DNA of 64,000 bases, taken from the NCBI GenBank assembly GCA_023251435.1, contig JAHEYU010000003.1, positions 87,089 through 151,088 of the forward strand. Direction: 5' to 3'. The notes under the pieces are model-generated. The model worked only from the letters and a program-made list of their open reading frames with translations. It ran no database searches and was not told the DNA's origin. Both the position numbers and the translations under genes were made by a program. The stretch comes from Bacteroidota bacterium (GTDB lineage Bacteria; Bacteroidota; Bacteroidia; Bacteroidales; Prolixibacteraceae). This document shows, piece after piece, positions 48,647 through 58,541 of this stretch (the stretch's first letter is position 1; each line of letters begins with the position of its first letter).

Positions 48647-48701
48647 AACCACATAGACACATAGAAAATAAAAACTATGTTTTCTATGTGCCTATGTGGT
48701 T
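48647..48701. repeat. Long hairpin (22-bp arms, one mismatch)
   Basis: AACCACATAGACACATAGAAAA (48647-48668) / TTTTCTATGTGCCTATGTGGTT (48680-48701), 11-nt loop. Confidence 0.92.
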
Positions 48702-48957
48702 TAAAATTCAAATAGATGAAAATATTGTTCGAATTGAGAACTTCATTGCATGTGAGTTCCATCCGAATGCTCAAATAATCAACAAATTAATACCCATATA
48801 TTCGGATGAAATTCCAACCTATTTCCCTTTCGTTAAATTGAGCGAATTTGTTGTGATGCCCAATCATGATGTTCAACTTGGGCGTCTATACCAGATACCG
48901 GTTCTGTGTGAATTTGAATGCCGTATGTTTTTCCTTGTTTCTCCGAATATGTCTTAA
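48688..48957 (+). pseudogene. Possible remnant of a REP-associated tyrosine (Y1) transposase
   Basis: ...KLIPIYSDEIPTYFPFVKLSEFVVMPNHDVQL resembles the RAYT HUH-region consensus (..F....l.efVVMPNHvHgI), then loses homology; begins inside the hairpin at 48647-48701. Confidence 0.45.
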
Positions 48958-49092
48958 TTTTGCAGGGCTAACGCTGATTTGTAATCACCGTTTTATTAAC
49001 TGTGGATTTTAAAATTCACCAAAACACATCAAAATAAAAAGCAAGTCCGTGGGCGATCAGGAGGCGTCCCCAGACTAAAAAAGACACTACAA

Positions 49093-49962
49093 ATGAGTAG
49101 CATACTGATTACTGGAGCAACAGGAAATTTAGGATTAGAAGTGATTCGATTTCTAGACAAGGTAGACTCTTCAAATAGGATATTTGCTGGTGTTCGAAAT
49201 TTAGAGAAAGCAAAAAATGCTTTTAAAGACTATCCAAAACTGGATTACGTTCATTTCGATTTTGAGGATTTTGATACGTTTGATAATGCATTGGCCGGTA
49301 TTGACCGTATTTTTCTGTTGCGACCTCCACATATTTCTGACATAGACAGGTATTTTAGACCTTTATTTACAACGATCAAAAAGAATAACATAAATGAGAT
49401 TGTTTTTTTATCGGTTCAAGGCGCTGAAAAGAGCAAAGTGATACCCCACAATAAGATTGAGCGTTTGATTATTGAATCAGGATTTGACTCTGTTTTCATC
49501 AGACCAAGTTATTTCATGCAAAATTTAACAACTACTTTAATCGGTGATATAAAAACAAAGCGAGAGATTATTTTACCATCAGGAAAAGCAAAATTCAACT
49601 GGATTGACATTGAAAATATTGGAGAGGTAGCAGCAATTTTACTTGACAGATTCGATGAATTTAAAAATCAAGCATTCGAAATAACCGGGTTGGAAAATGA
49701 AAATTTTGAAAAAGTAGTTTCATTGATAAACAATTCAATAGAAAATCCGATTAGATACATGAATGTGAATCCGTTCAAATTCTTTTGGATTAAAAAACAG
49801 GAAGGAATGGTAAATGGAATGATTGTTATAATGATTTTGCTCCACTTTTTACCAAGGTTTCAGAAAGAACCACGGATTTCCGATTTTTACGAACGATTAA
49901 CCGGGAAAAAACCAACAGACTTAAAAGCATTTATTGAAAGAGAAAGCACTAAATTTGAGTAG
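49093..49962 (+). CDS. NmrA-like NAD(P)-binding protein
   Basis: SSILITGATGNLGLEVIRFLDK (Rossmann GxxGxxG), VFLSVQGAEKSKVIPHNKIERLIIESGFDSVFIRPSYFMQNL. Confidence 0.9.
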   Translation: MSSILITGATGNLGLEVIRFLDKVDSSNRIFAGVRNLEKAKNAFKDYPKLDYVHFDFEDFDTFDNALAGIDRIFLLRPPHISDIDRYFRPLFTTIKKNNINEIVFLSVQGAEKSKVIPHNKIERLIIESGFDSVFIRPSYFMQNLTTTLIGDIKTKREIILPSGKAKFNWIDIENIGEVAAILLDRFDEFKNQAFEITGLENENFEKVVSLINNSIENPIRYMNVNPFKFFWIKKQEGMVNGMIVIMILLHFLPRFQKEPRISDFYERLTGKKPTDLKAFIERESTKFE

Positions 49963-49995
49963 AAATAATTACTAAACAAATCAGAATAACACTTT

Positions 49996-50571
49996 ATGAC
50001 GATGGAAAATAGAAAAGATTTGTTAGCCGGACAAGGTGAAGAACTACTCAAAATTTTAAAAGTCCGATTTGAAAAAAACATGAGCCGCCATAAAGATATT
50101 GATTGGACCAATGTACAAGCCAGGCTGAACTCCGAGACCTCGGGTGATAAACTTTGGTCGCTCAATGAGATGGAGCAAACCGGCGGCGAACCGGATGTGG
50201 TTGGGTATGACGACAAGACATGCGAATACATTTTTTATGATTGTTCGGCTGAAAGTCCCAAAGACCGGAGAAGTATTTGCTACGATTTGGAAGCACTGGA
50301 ATCGAGGAAAGAACATAAACCGAAAAGCAGCGCTGTTGGTATGGCTTTCGAAATGGGCATTGAGTTATTAACCGAGGAACAATACCGGGATTTGCAGCAA
50401 CTTGGAAATTTCGATACGAAAACATCGAGCTGGGTGAAAACACCTAAGGAGATCAGAAAACTAGGCGGCGCTCTCTTTTGCGATCGGCGTTACAACCAGG
50501 TTTTTGTATATCACAATGGCGCTGAATCGTACTATTCAGCAAGGGCATTTCGCGGCTCGCTAAGAGTGTGA
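49996..50571 (+). CDS. DUF4256 domain-containing protein
   Basis: EELLKILKVRFEKNMSRHKDIDWTNVQARL...EMEQTGGEPDVVGYD...YIFYDCSAESPKDRRSICYDLEALESRKEHKP. Confidence 0.85.
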   Translation: MTMENRKDLLAGQGEELLKILKVRFEKNMSRHKDIDWTNVQARLNSETSGDKLWSLNEMEQTGGEPDVVGYDDKTCEYIFYDCSAESPKDRRSICYDLEALESRKEHKPKSSAVGMAFEMGIELLTEEQYRDLQQLGNFDTKTSSWVKTPKEIRKLGGALFCDRRYNQVFVYHNGAESYYSARAFRGSLRV

Positions 50572-50660
50572 GTTACGGATAAGATGATTCCATAAAATTA
50601 ACTCTGCGTTCTACTCTCAAAGAATTCCTGAAAATTCAGTAAAATATAGGAGAAAGAATT

Positions 50661-50954
50661 ATGAATGACAAATCAAATGTTTGGAAAATAATTAGTTGGG
50701 TGTTTGGTATAGTTGCTTTTGCAATCGGCGTAGTGAATACATTCTGGGGCAACGACTCAGTTTTCGGAATTTTTATAATTCTACTTTCTTTCGCTTATTT
50801 TCTTCCGGTGAATGTCATTATCAAGAAAATAACCGGTTTTTCAATTCCGGGAATGGGAATATTAAAAATCATTCTGGGAGTTTTTATCATCTGGGCGGCA
50901 TTAGGCGTAGGTGAATTGTTCTATAAAATAGAACTGATGATGTTGGATTTTTAA
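50661..50954 (+). CDS. Small membrane protein, hypothetical
   Basis: 97 aa with about three hydrophobic segments; plausible upstream AGGAGAAAG. Confidence 0.55.
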   Translation: MNDKSNVWKIISWVFGIVAFAIGVVNTFWGNDSVFGIFIILLSFAYFLPVNVIIKKITGFSIPGMGILKIILGVFIIWAALGVGELFYKIELMMLDF

Positions 50955-51077
50955 ATTTTGAAGCTTCACGAAGTTTTTACGGTGATCTGGACTTTTCAGG
51001 AAAATATTGTGTATCACAATTTGTTGTAACGGTTGAAAGAACATTTAGAAACCAACCGATAAGTTAATTGAACTGAA

Positions 51078-51130
51078 AGGGCAGGGGTAAATTTTTAGAT
51101 TTTGGGCGTCAATTTAAAATTTAAACAGTT
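51078..51130. repeat. Half-copy of the 7.4-kb palindromic element
   Basis: AGGGCAGGGGTAA (51078-51090) ... TTTAAACAGTT (51120-51130), same order as the right arm at 7446-7493; its reverse complement also matches the left arm (GCCCAAAATC.AAAA...TTACCCCTGCCCT). Confidence 0.75.
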
Positions 51131-51239
51131 CATAAATTTTTGTTATTTCTGTGTGACAGCATCCCCAAAAGCAAAAGCTTTCTCATTTTATAGTATAATT
51201 TAGGCCGACCAGAAATCGAACCCAAAATTTATAATAAAA

Positions 51240-52505
51240 TTGATGCAAAGCCGAATATTATTCCTCTTGCTCATATTCGTAATCTTCCTGTTTCAATCCG
51301 TTGTTGCGAAGAACACTAAGCTCGACAGCCTCGAAAATTGTTTGAAAATCTACCAATCCAATGATACACTAAAAGAAAATTTACTTCGTGAAATTGAGCA
51401 GGAACAGCAAAACAAGGATACAATGCAGCGCTCGATTTTATTTTTACTGATTGCTGGTATTGTTTTGGTATCAATTTTTACGGTTTATATATTCGGGTCG
51501 TCCCAGATTAAACACAGAACCAACCTTATTCTCGCAAAGCAGAAAAAGGAGATTGAAGAATTAAATGAAGAATATCTGGCTATTAATGAAGAATTGATGA
51601 CTACAAATGAAGCTTTGGCGGAAGCGAAAAAGAAAGTGGAAGAGAGTGAAGAGAGATTAAAGCTTTTGATCAAAAACTCCAATGACATCCTGGTTTTGGT
51701 GAATGAAAAGGGAGAACAGTTTTTCATCAGCGATGCGGCTAAAAATCTGTCAGGTTTTAGCGTAGAGGAATTATTGGGTTCTGTTGAAGATGTAATTTTC
51801 CCGGATGACTTGGAGATTGTGCAACGTCATTGGGAACGGGTATTGGCCAATAAAGATGTTGCAGATTGTATTCAGTACCGGCACAAACACAAGGAAAAGG
51901 GCTATGTTTGGTTTGAGGCAGTAGCCCAGAATTTTCTTGATCATCCGGCAATAAAATCGGTTGTAGCCAATATTCGGGATATTACCGAACGTAAAAATGT
52001 AGAACTTGCACTTCAGGAAAGCGAAGCAGTAAAAGCAAAATTGCTGACCAACGAAATTGATCGGATAAACCGCAAGCTTGAAACAAATCAGAGATCGATG
52101 ACGGCAGCCACCTTAAAACTGATTCAAAATTCGGAGCGAGATGCCCAAACCATCGATCGTTTATTGGAAATTGAGGAATATACCTCTCCTGAAGGGAAAC
52201 AAAAAATAAAAGCGCTGATCTTTGATAACAAACGAATTTCGTATGATTCGAACTGGGAGGAGTTTGAAATTTTATTCGAAAAAGTACACCGTTCTTTCTA
52301 CGAAAAACTGAACACACAATTTCCGACTCTTACCGCCAACGAAAGAAAACTTTGTGCTTTCCTGAAACTGAACATGAGCAATAAAGACATTGCGAAAATT
52401 ACGTTTCAATCGGACGATGCCTTGAAAAAAGCCCGTTTGCGCCTGCGCCAAAAACTTGAACTGAACAGGGAAACTAATTTGACAGCCTTTTTGCAGAATA
52501 TTTAG
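51240..52505 (+). CDS. Membrane-anchored PAS-domain regulator with C-terminal LuxR-like HTH
   Basis: Signal/TM, coiled coil, PAS (LLIKNSNDILVLVNEKGEQFFISDAAKNLSGFSVEELLG ... IRDITERK), C-terminal LTANERKLCAFLKLNMSNKDIAKITFQSDDALKKARLRLRQKL. Confidence 0.85.
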   Translation: MMQSRILFLLLIFVIFLFQSVVAKNTKLDSLENCLKIYQSNDTLKENLLREIEQEQQNKDTMQRSILFLLIAGIVLVSIFTVYIFGSSQIKHRTNLILAKQKKEIEELNEEYLAINEELMTTNEALAEAKKKVEESEERLKLLIKNSNDILVLVNEKGEQFFISDAAKNLSGFSVEELLGSVEDVIFPDDLEIVQRHWERVLANKDVADCIQYRHKHKEKGYVWFEAVAQNFLDHPAIKSVVANIRDITERKNVELALQESEAVKAKLLTNEIDRINRKLETNQRSMTAATLKLIQNSERDAQTIDRLLEIEEYTSPEGKQKIKALIFDNKRISYDSNWEEFEILFEKVHRSFYEKLNTQFPTLTANERKLCAFLKLNMSNKDIAKITFQSDDALKKARLRLRQKLELNRETNLTAFLQNI

Positions 52506-52718
52506 TGTTGTTGTTATTTTGTTGAATTTCTGTATTTTATGATCTTGTGAGGAATTTCTTTTTCTAATTGTCCACTTTTTGTCTCCCTGTAATTTTACCC
52601 CTTTTCCCGTAAGGCGTTTAGCTTTGCGGCATCAAATTCTGATTCATCTGCTAAGAGGTTAGGTCATAGAAAATAGCATTACGAATTAGATTTCAAACCC
52701 AAAAAATCAAAACAAAAG

Positions 52719-53258
52719 ATGAGAAAATTAGCTTTAATTATTGCTGCTGTTGCATGTTTTTCGGTGAGTTCAAATGCTCAGGATATGTTCGTAAAAGGAA
52801 CTCAGTTATTCAAACTGGGTGTTGGCGTTAACAGTAACGGAACACCATTGGACATTTCGTATGAAAAGGGTATTCAGGATGATTTCCTGGGAGTTGACGG
52901 CCTTGTTTTAGGTCTTGGCGGAAATCTGGGTTATTATGGCTACAAAGAGGATTTTACAAATCTGGCAGGTAGTTTTTCCTGGAAATATACCAATATCATA
53001 GTAGGAGCACGTGCTTTGGTTCATTATCCGCTCATCGATAAATTGGATACCTATACAGGTGTAATGCTGGGCTACAATGTTGCCAGTGCAAAGTATGAAG
53101 GACCCAATGCCGGTTCTATTGCTTCACCATCGGTTGGTGGTATTGTGTTTGGCGGATTAGTTGGCGCTCGCTATGAGTTTAGCCAATCATTGGGTGCATA
53201 TATCGAAGCTGGTTTTGGTATCTCAAACGTAAGCCTTGGTATCGCATATAAATTTTAA
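52719..53258 (+). CDS. Outer-membrane beta-barrel protein
   Basis: Signal peptide MRKLALIIAAVACFSVSSNAQ; Gly/aromatic beta-strand pattern; ends SLGIAYKF. Confidence 0.72.
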   Translation: MRKLALIIAAVACFSVSSNAQDMFVKGTQLFKLGVGVNSNGTPLDISYEKGIQDDFLGVDGLVLGLGGNLGYYGYKEDFTNLAGSFSWKYTNIIVGARALVHYPLIDKLDTYTGVMLGYNVASAKYEGPNAGSIASPSVGGIVFGGLVGARYEFSQSLGAYIEAGFGISNVSLGIAYKF

Positions 53259-53333
53259 TCCATCCCCATTCTATAATTAAATGCAATGCAATTCATGCAG
53301 TGGGCGCAAATGCTTGCTGCATTTTTTTAATAC

Positions 53334-53369
53334 AAAAGCCGGAAGCAAATGAATGTTTCCGGCTTTTTG
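53334..53369. terminator. Bidirectional terminator between convergent genes
   Basis: AAAAGCCGGAA...TTCCGGCTTTTT; another hairpin ATGCAG...CTGCATTTTTTT lies just upstream (about 53295-53329). Confidence 0.85.
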
Positions 53370-53391
53370 TATGTTATGTGTTTGATTGATT

Positions 53392-54201
53392 TTAATTTTC
53401 AGCCTCCAGAACCGCATTTACGGATCCGTGCAACAGTAGCAACCGTTTGGCTTTTATTTCGTTGTATCCTAGTTCTGCCATAATCATGCGGGTTCCGCGG
53501 TTAATCAGCTTTTGGTTGGTCAATTGCATGTTCACCATTTTGTTGCCTTTTACACGACCCAGTTTAATCATCAGCGAAGTGGTAATCATGTTCAGGATTA
53601 ACTTTTGCGAAGTGCCCGATTTCATGCGTGTGCTTCCAGTCAGAAATTCCGGGCCAACAATGGCTTCAATCGGAATTTCCACGCTTTGCGCCAGGATACT
53701 GCCATTGTTGTTCACGATGCAGCCGGTCAGGAGTCCTTCGGTACGGGCTTTCTTAACTGCGCCAATCACGTAAGGCGTTCTTCCCGAAGCGGCAATTCCA
53801 ACAATGGTATCCAGTTTGTTAACCTGGTATTTTTCGAGGTCTTTCCAACCCTGTTCTTCGTCGTCTTCGGCCATTTCCACCGCTTTGCGAATGGCACGGT
53901 CGCCACCGGCAATCAGACCAATCACCAAATCATGGCCAACACCAAAGGTGGGAGGGATTTCCGAAGCGTCCAATATTCCGAGTCGTCCGCTGGTTCCGGC
54001 GCCCATGTAGAATAGCCGTCCGCCCTTTTTCATGCGCTGATAAATCTGTTCTACCAGTTTTTCAATCTGGGGGATTGCTTCGTGTACTGCCGGCAATACT
54101 TTTTTGTCTTCTTCGTGAATGCTTAATAAAAGCTCTTTTACCGATTTTTTTTCCAGATCATTGTATAATGAATCGGATTCGGTGGTACTTTCTGTTGTCA
54201 T
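53392..54201 (-). CDS. murQ: N-acetylmuramic acid 6-phosphate etherase
   Basis: MGAGTSGRLGILDASEIPPTFG, GDRAIRKAVEMAEDDEEQG, GIAASGRTPYVIGAV, EFLTGSTRMKSGTSQKLILNMI. Confidence 0.97.
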   Translation of the reverse strand: MTTESTTESDSLYNDLEKKSVKELLLSIHEEDKKVLPAVHEAIPQIEKLVEQIYQRMKKGGRLFYMGAGTSGRLGILDASEIPPTFGVGHDLVIGLIAGGDRAIRKAVEMAEDDEEQGWKDLEKYQVNKLDTIVGIAASGRTPYVIGAVKKARTEGLLTGCIVNNNGSILAQSVEIPIEAIVGPEFLTGSTRMKSGTSQKLILNMITTSLMIKLGRVKGNKMVNMQLTNQKLINRGTRMIMAELGYNEIKAKRLLLLHGSVNAVLEAEN

Positions 54202-54297
54202 ACTGTTTGTGTTTTTGTATCAACGTTTCGGGTTGCGTGTTACAGGTTTCGGGGATTTTTGTGTCCCGAAACCCCATATCCCGAAACTCGCAATATT

Positions 54298-55140
54298 TTA
54301 TATTTCCACTTTGTAATATCTTTCCAATCCGTCAATCGGATCTTTAATAATCGTTGTTTTGTCGAACCCATAATAACTGGCTGTGTTGTTCAGAATCTGG
54401 CTGAAATAATAAGCCACCGAACCAATAAACCCAATCGGGTAACTGGTATAATTCGGAATATGACTGACATTCCGCTCAAAGAATTCCATGAAATTGTGCT
54501 GAACAAATTCCTGACAATAAGAAGAATTTCTGTGTTCCGACAAAAATGGGATAAACTGCGCCAGAAACTGATTGGGTTTTTCGCTGCGATAGACACGGTT
54601 TAAAGCCTCTTCACGCGTCAGATTATAGCGTTTGGCAAAATCCTCACGTAAATGCAGCGGCATTACTTCTTTAAAATAGTCGCCCAATAGTTTGCGTCCC
54701 ATTACTGCGCCACTACCTTCGTCGCCCAAAATAAATCCAAGTGGCGAAACTCCGCCGGTAATTTCCTTTCCGTCGTACAGGCAAACGTTCGATCCGGTGC
54801 CTAAAATACAGGCAATTCCAGGTTTGCTACCGAACAAAGCACGGGCTGCTCCCAAAACATCGCTGTAAGTTTCGATATAAGCATTTGGGTACATTCTGTT
54901 TAAAGCCCTTTTTATGATGTCGCCTTTTTCAGCATTGATAATGCCGGTTCCATAAAAATATATTTCCTGAATGTTTGTGCCGGTTTCAGGTAATAACGAG
55001 CTTGTCAGTTCCTGAAATATTTCTTCTTCAGTGCGAAAAAATGGGTTTAATCCGTGAGTTTTGATGTCTTTTGTTTTTCCCGGAGCTTCAATCAGTTTCC
55101 AGGCTGTTTTGGTCGATCCGCTATCTGCAATTAATTTCAT
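54298..55140 (-). CDS. BadF/BadG-type amino-sugar kinase (GlcNAc/MurNAc kinase-like)
   Basis: LIADSGSTKTAWKL, SDVLGAARALFGSKPGIACILGTGSNVCLYDG, GGVSPLGFILGDEGSGAVMGRKLLGDY. Confidence 0.9.
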   Translation of the reverse strand: MKLIADSGSTKTAWKLIEAPGKTKDIKTHGLNPFFRTEEEIFQELTSSLLPETGTNIQEIYFYGTGIINAEKGDIIKRALNRMYPNAYIETYSDVLGAARALFGSKPGIACILGTGSNVCLYDGKEITGGVSPLGFILGDEGSGAVMGRKLLGDYFKEVMPLHLREDFAKRYNLTREEALNRVYRSEKPNQFLAQFIPFLSEHRNSSYCQEFVQHNFMEFFERNVSHIPNYTSYPIGFIGSVAYYFSQILNNTASYYGFDKTTIIKDPIDGLERYYKVEI

Positions 55141-55391
55141 TGAGGGTCTGATTTCTAATTTAACGGTGTAAATATAAGGAATTAGATTCTAAAATAAATG
55201 TATCATATAACATGTATTACCAATATTTGTAAAATTCATTTAATACACTATTTTTGGTTCGTGTTTTGAATGACGCCTGAAGGTAAATATTTCTGTTTCG
55301 GAAGTATCTCTGATCAATTGATTTATATCTTTATTGGACGTAACTTTATTTTCTGATTTTCTGAATCTAAACCTGAAAAACTGATATCGCG

Positions 55392-57848
55392 ATGAAAAAA
55401 CTTTTCCTGATTGGTATGATTTGTCTGATTTCTTTGGGGATTTCCGCTTCGGGAGTTATCCGGATCAATCAACTCGGTTATTTGCCAAATTCAGTGAAGG
55501 TTGCAGTTTTTATTTCTGATCAGAACGACGAACCTGCAAGCTTTCAGTTGATTGAAACACTTTCAGGAAAGATGGTTTTTGAAGGTAAAACGGAAGCTGC
55601 TGATGCGTCTGTTTGGGGACAAAAAAGTGCTTTCAGGCTGAATTTTAGCGCCTTCAGTAAGTCGGGCGGATATTTTCTGAAAGCCGAAAATGCAGTTTCA
55701 CCTTCTTTTCGGATTGATGCTGATGTATATAAAGGTACAGCCGATTTTATCCTGAATTACATGCGCCAGCAGCGTTGCGGTTTCAATCCATACCTGAATG
55801 ATTCCTGTCACCTCCACGACGGAATTATAGTCGATCATCCGACCCGCACCGGAGAGCGTATTGATGTGACAGGTGGCTGGCACGACGCATCTGATTATCT
55901 GCAATATACTACCACTTCAGCCAATGCAACTTACCAGTTGTTGTTTGCTTATCAGGAGAATCCAACCGCTTTTGGCGATCAATTTCAGGCCAACGGAAAG
56001 CCCGGAAGTAACGGAATTCCCGATATTCTTGACGAAGCCCGCTGGGGACTGGAATGGCTGATGAAAATGAATCCGGCAAAGAATGAAATGTACAACCAGA
56101 TTGCCGACGATCGCGACCATGTTGGACTCCGTCTGCCAAATAAAGACAAAGCACAGTATGGATTGGGGCCACTGTTTCGTCCGGTATATTTTGTAACCGG
56201 AAAATCGCAGGGATTGGGCAAGCACAAAAACCGCTCTACCGGAGTTTCGTCAACTGCCGCCAAATTCTCTTCTTCTTTTGCATTGGGAGCATCCATTTTC
56301 AAAAATGTTGATCCGAAATTTGCCGCTCAAATGCTCGAAAAGTCGCACGAAGCCTGGGATTTTGCAAAATCAGATTTGGGAAATTTCCAGACAGCCTGCA
56401 TGGTTTCTCCCTATTTTTATGAAGAAGATAACTACGTGGATGATATGGAACTGGCGGCTGCAACGATGATTCCGCTCGACAAACAGACTGATTTTCAGAA
56501 AGAAGCCAAATATTGGGGCGAACTGGAACCTGTAACTCCCTGGATGGAACTGAACCGTGGTCGTCATTACCAGTTTTATCCGTTTGTGAATCTGGGACAT
56601 GCATTGCTGGCACGATCCAATGAACCTGCAATCGCCAAACAATTTGCCGGATTGATGAAACAAGGGCTCGACCAATTGAAGAAATATGCGGGAAATGATC
56701 CTTTCCTGATTGGCGTTCCGTTTATCTGGTGCTCTAATAATCTGGTAGTTGCCGCCGCAACGCAGGCGAAATTATACCGCAAAATAACCAGAGACAACAG
56801 TTACGAAGAAATGGAAGCTGCGCTCACCGACTGGCTTTTGGGCTGCAATCCGTGGGGAACTTCGATGATTTGCGGACTTCCGGCTGGCGGCGATTATCCT
56901 GCAATACCACATTCGTCGCTCACTTATATCCTGAAAGAAACCACCACAGGCGGACTGGTCGATGGTCCGGTTTATTCGCATATTTACAAAAGCCTGATCG
57001 GTATTACTTTGCACGAAGCCGACGAATATGCTGAATTTCAAAACGGAAGGGCAGTCTATCACGACGACATGGGCGACTATTCGACCAACGAACCAACGAT
57101 GGATGGAACGGCCAGTTTGAGTTATTTGCTTTCGTCGCTCGAAGCAGAGGCAGATAAGCCAGTTGTTATTGATAATCAGGGTGTTGTGGTCAGAATGAAT
57201 CCGGAAGAGAAGAAAGTTTACCTTATTTTTTCGGCACACGAATATGCCGAAGGTGGAAAAGTGATTGCTCAAACGCTGAAAAAGAACAAGGCAAAAGCTT
57301 CATTTTTCTTTACCGGAACTTTTTATAACCATCCTGAAAATAAATCACTTATTCAGGATTTGATTGCCAGTGGACATTATTTAGGAGCGCATTCCGACGC
57401 CCATTTGTTGTATGCCGACTGGACGAAACGCGATTCCACACTGGTTACTCAGCAACAGTTTGCGGACGACCTTAAAGCCAACTATCAAAAGATGACCGGT
57501 TTCGGAATTTCTCCTGAAAAGGCTTCCGTATTTTTGCCTCCGTACGAATGGTACAATGCCGAAAGTGTGGATTGGAGCCGCCAGATGGGATTAAAAGTGA
57601 TTAATTTTACTCCCGGAATCCGCTCTAATGCCGATTACACAACGCCGGACATGAAAAATTACCGTCCGTCGGAAACCATCATGAATGACATCAAAGATTT
57701 TGAGAAGAAAGATCCGAACGGGCTGAATGGCTGCATCATGCTGATTCATTTGGGAACAGCCCCTGAACGTACCGATAAGTTTTACAACCGTCTGAACGAC
57801 TTGCTGACTTTTTTAAAACGGAAGGGTTATGTGACAGAACGATTTTAG
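55392..57848 (+). CDS. GH9-like glycosidase fused to a NodB-like polysaccharide deacetylase domain
   Basis: N-terminal CelD-type Ig domain (IRINQLGYLPNSVKVAVF); GH9 motifs GGWHDASDY and STNEPTMDGTASLSYL; C-terminal KASFFFTGTFYNHPENKSLIQDLIASGHYLGAHSDAHLL. Confidence 0.9.
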   Translation: MKKLFLIGMICLISLGISASGVIRINQLGYLPNSVKVAVFISDQNDEPASFQLIETLSGKMVFEGKTEAADASVWGQKSAFRLNFSAFSKSGGYFLKAENAVSPSFRIDADVYKGTADFILNYMRQQRCGFNPYLNDSCHLHDGIIVDHPTRTGERIDVTGGWHDASDYLQYTTTSANATYQLLFAYQENPTAFGDQFQANGKPGSNGIPDILDEARWGLEWLMKMNPAKNEMYNQIADDRDHVGLRLPNKDKAQYGLGPLFRPVYFVTGKSQGLGKHKNRSTGVSSTAAKFSSSFALGASIFKNVDPKFAAQMLEKSHEAWDFAKSDLGNFQTACMVSPYFYEEDNYVDDMELAAATMIPLDKQTDFQKEAKYWGELEPVTPWMELNRGRHYQFYPFVNLGHALLARSNEPAIAKQFAGLMKQGLDQLKKYAGNDPFLIGVPFIWCSNNLVVAAATQAKLYRKITRDNSYEEMEAALTDWLLGCNPWGTSMICGLPAGGDYPAIPHSSLTYILKETTTGGLVDGPVYSHIYKSLIGITLHEADEYAEFQNGRAVYHDDMGDYSTNEPTMDGTASLSYLLSSLEAEADKPVVIDNQGVVVRMNPEEKKVYLIFSAHEYAEGGKVIAQTLKKNKAKASFFFTGTFYNHPENKSLIQDLIASGHYLGAHSDAHLLYADWTKRDSTLVTQQQFADDLKANYQKMTGFGISPEKASVFLPPYEWYNAESVDWSRQMGLKVINFTPGIRSNADYTTPDMKNYRPSETIMNDIKDFEKKDPNGLNGCIMLIHLGTAPERTDKFYNRLNDLLTFLKRKGYVTERF

Positions 57849-57864
57849 AAGGTGAGTGCTTTGT

Positions 57865-57901
57865 GTTCAGCCCAGTATGGGCGATCCGCCAATTGGCGGA
57901 T
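57865..57901. repeat. Intergenic palindromic repeat
   Basis: GTTCAGCCCAGTATGGGCGA (57865-57884) is identical to 1989-2008; followed by the perfect palindrome ATCCGCCAATTGGCGGAT (57884-57901). Confidence 0.85.
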
Positions 57902-57965
57902 GGAAGCATGAACTGGGAAAAGATGTTTTTGAAAGATAAAGATTTGAGACAAAAGAGTGTTTAAA

Positions 57966-58541
57966 ACCTTATTTTTTTAAGGTAACCTTAGTAGAAAGTA
58001 ATGAAATATGTAGTCAAACCTTATTACCTAATTTAATGAAAGTTGAGTATAATAACTTGTACACACATTTTGTGTTCACCACATTGCACCGATTGCCTTT
58101 GATTGCGGCGCAACATCGTGAAAGGATTGAGAAATACATGACAGGAATTGTAAAAAACAATGATAGTCATCTGTATGCGATTTATGCAAATCCTGAACAT
58201 GTACATTTTCTTGTCTCAAGATCACAAAAAATTTCGGAAGAAAGTTTGGCCACTTTGGTTGCTGACAGTTCAGAACGATTTATTAATGAGAATAAACTGT
58301 GTCAGGGAAAATTTAAATGGCAGGAAACGTGTTCCGCATTTTCAGTATCAAAAGGAGATGTGGATAAAGTTTGTAATTACATTCTGAACCAGCCGGAACA
58401 TCATAAAAAAGTCACATTTATGGAAGAGTACGAGATTTTTTTGAAATTTTATCAAAAGACGATTCGGCCTCAATAAGTTAATAAGGTTAGAAAACCTGGA
58501 AAGCTGACTTTCTACTAAGGTGGCCAAATAGAAAATAAGGT
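57966..58541 (+). mobile_element. Y1 transposase gene with mirrored flanking inverted repeats (IS200-like/REPtron-like unit)
   Basis: Three inverted-repeat pairs bracket the gene: ACCTTATTTT 57966-57975 / AAAATAAGGT 58532-58541; ACCTTAGTAGAAAGT 57985-57999 / ACTTTCTACTAAGGT 58507-58521; AACCTTATTA 58017-58026 / TAATAAGGTT 58479-58488. Confidence 0.8.
58036..58476 (+). CDS. IS200-like / REP-associated Y1 transposase (TnpA family)
   Basis: HFVFTTLHRLPLI; HUH motif NPEHVHFLVS; KVCNYILNQPEHHKKVTFMEEYEIFLK with candidate catalytic Tyr. Confidence 0.92.
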   Translation: MKVEYNNLYTHFVFTTLHRLPLIAAQHRERIEKYMTGIVKNNDSHLYAIYANPEHVHFLVSRSQKISEESLATLVADSSERFINENKLCQGKFKWQETCSAFSVSKGDVDKVCNYILNQPEHHKKVTFMEEYEIFLKFYQKTIRPQ

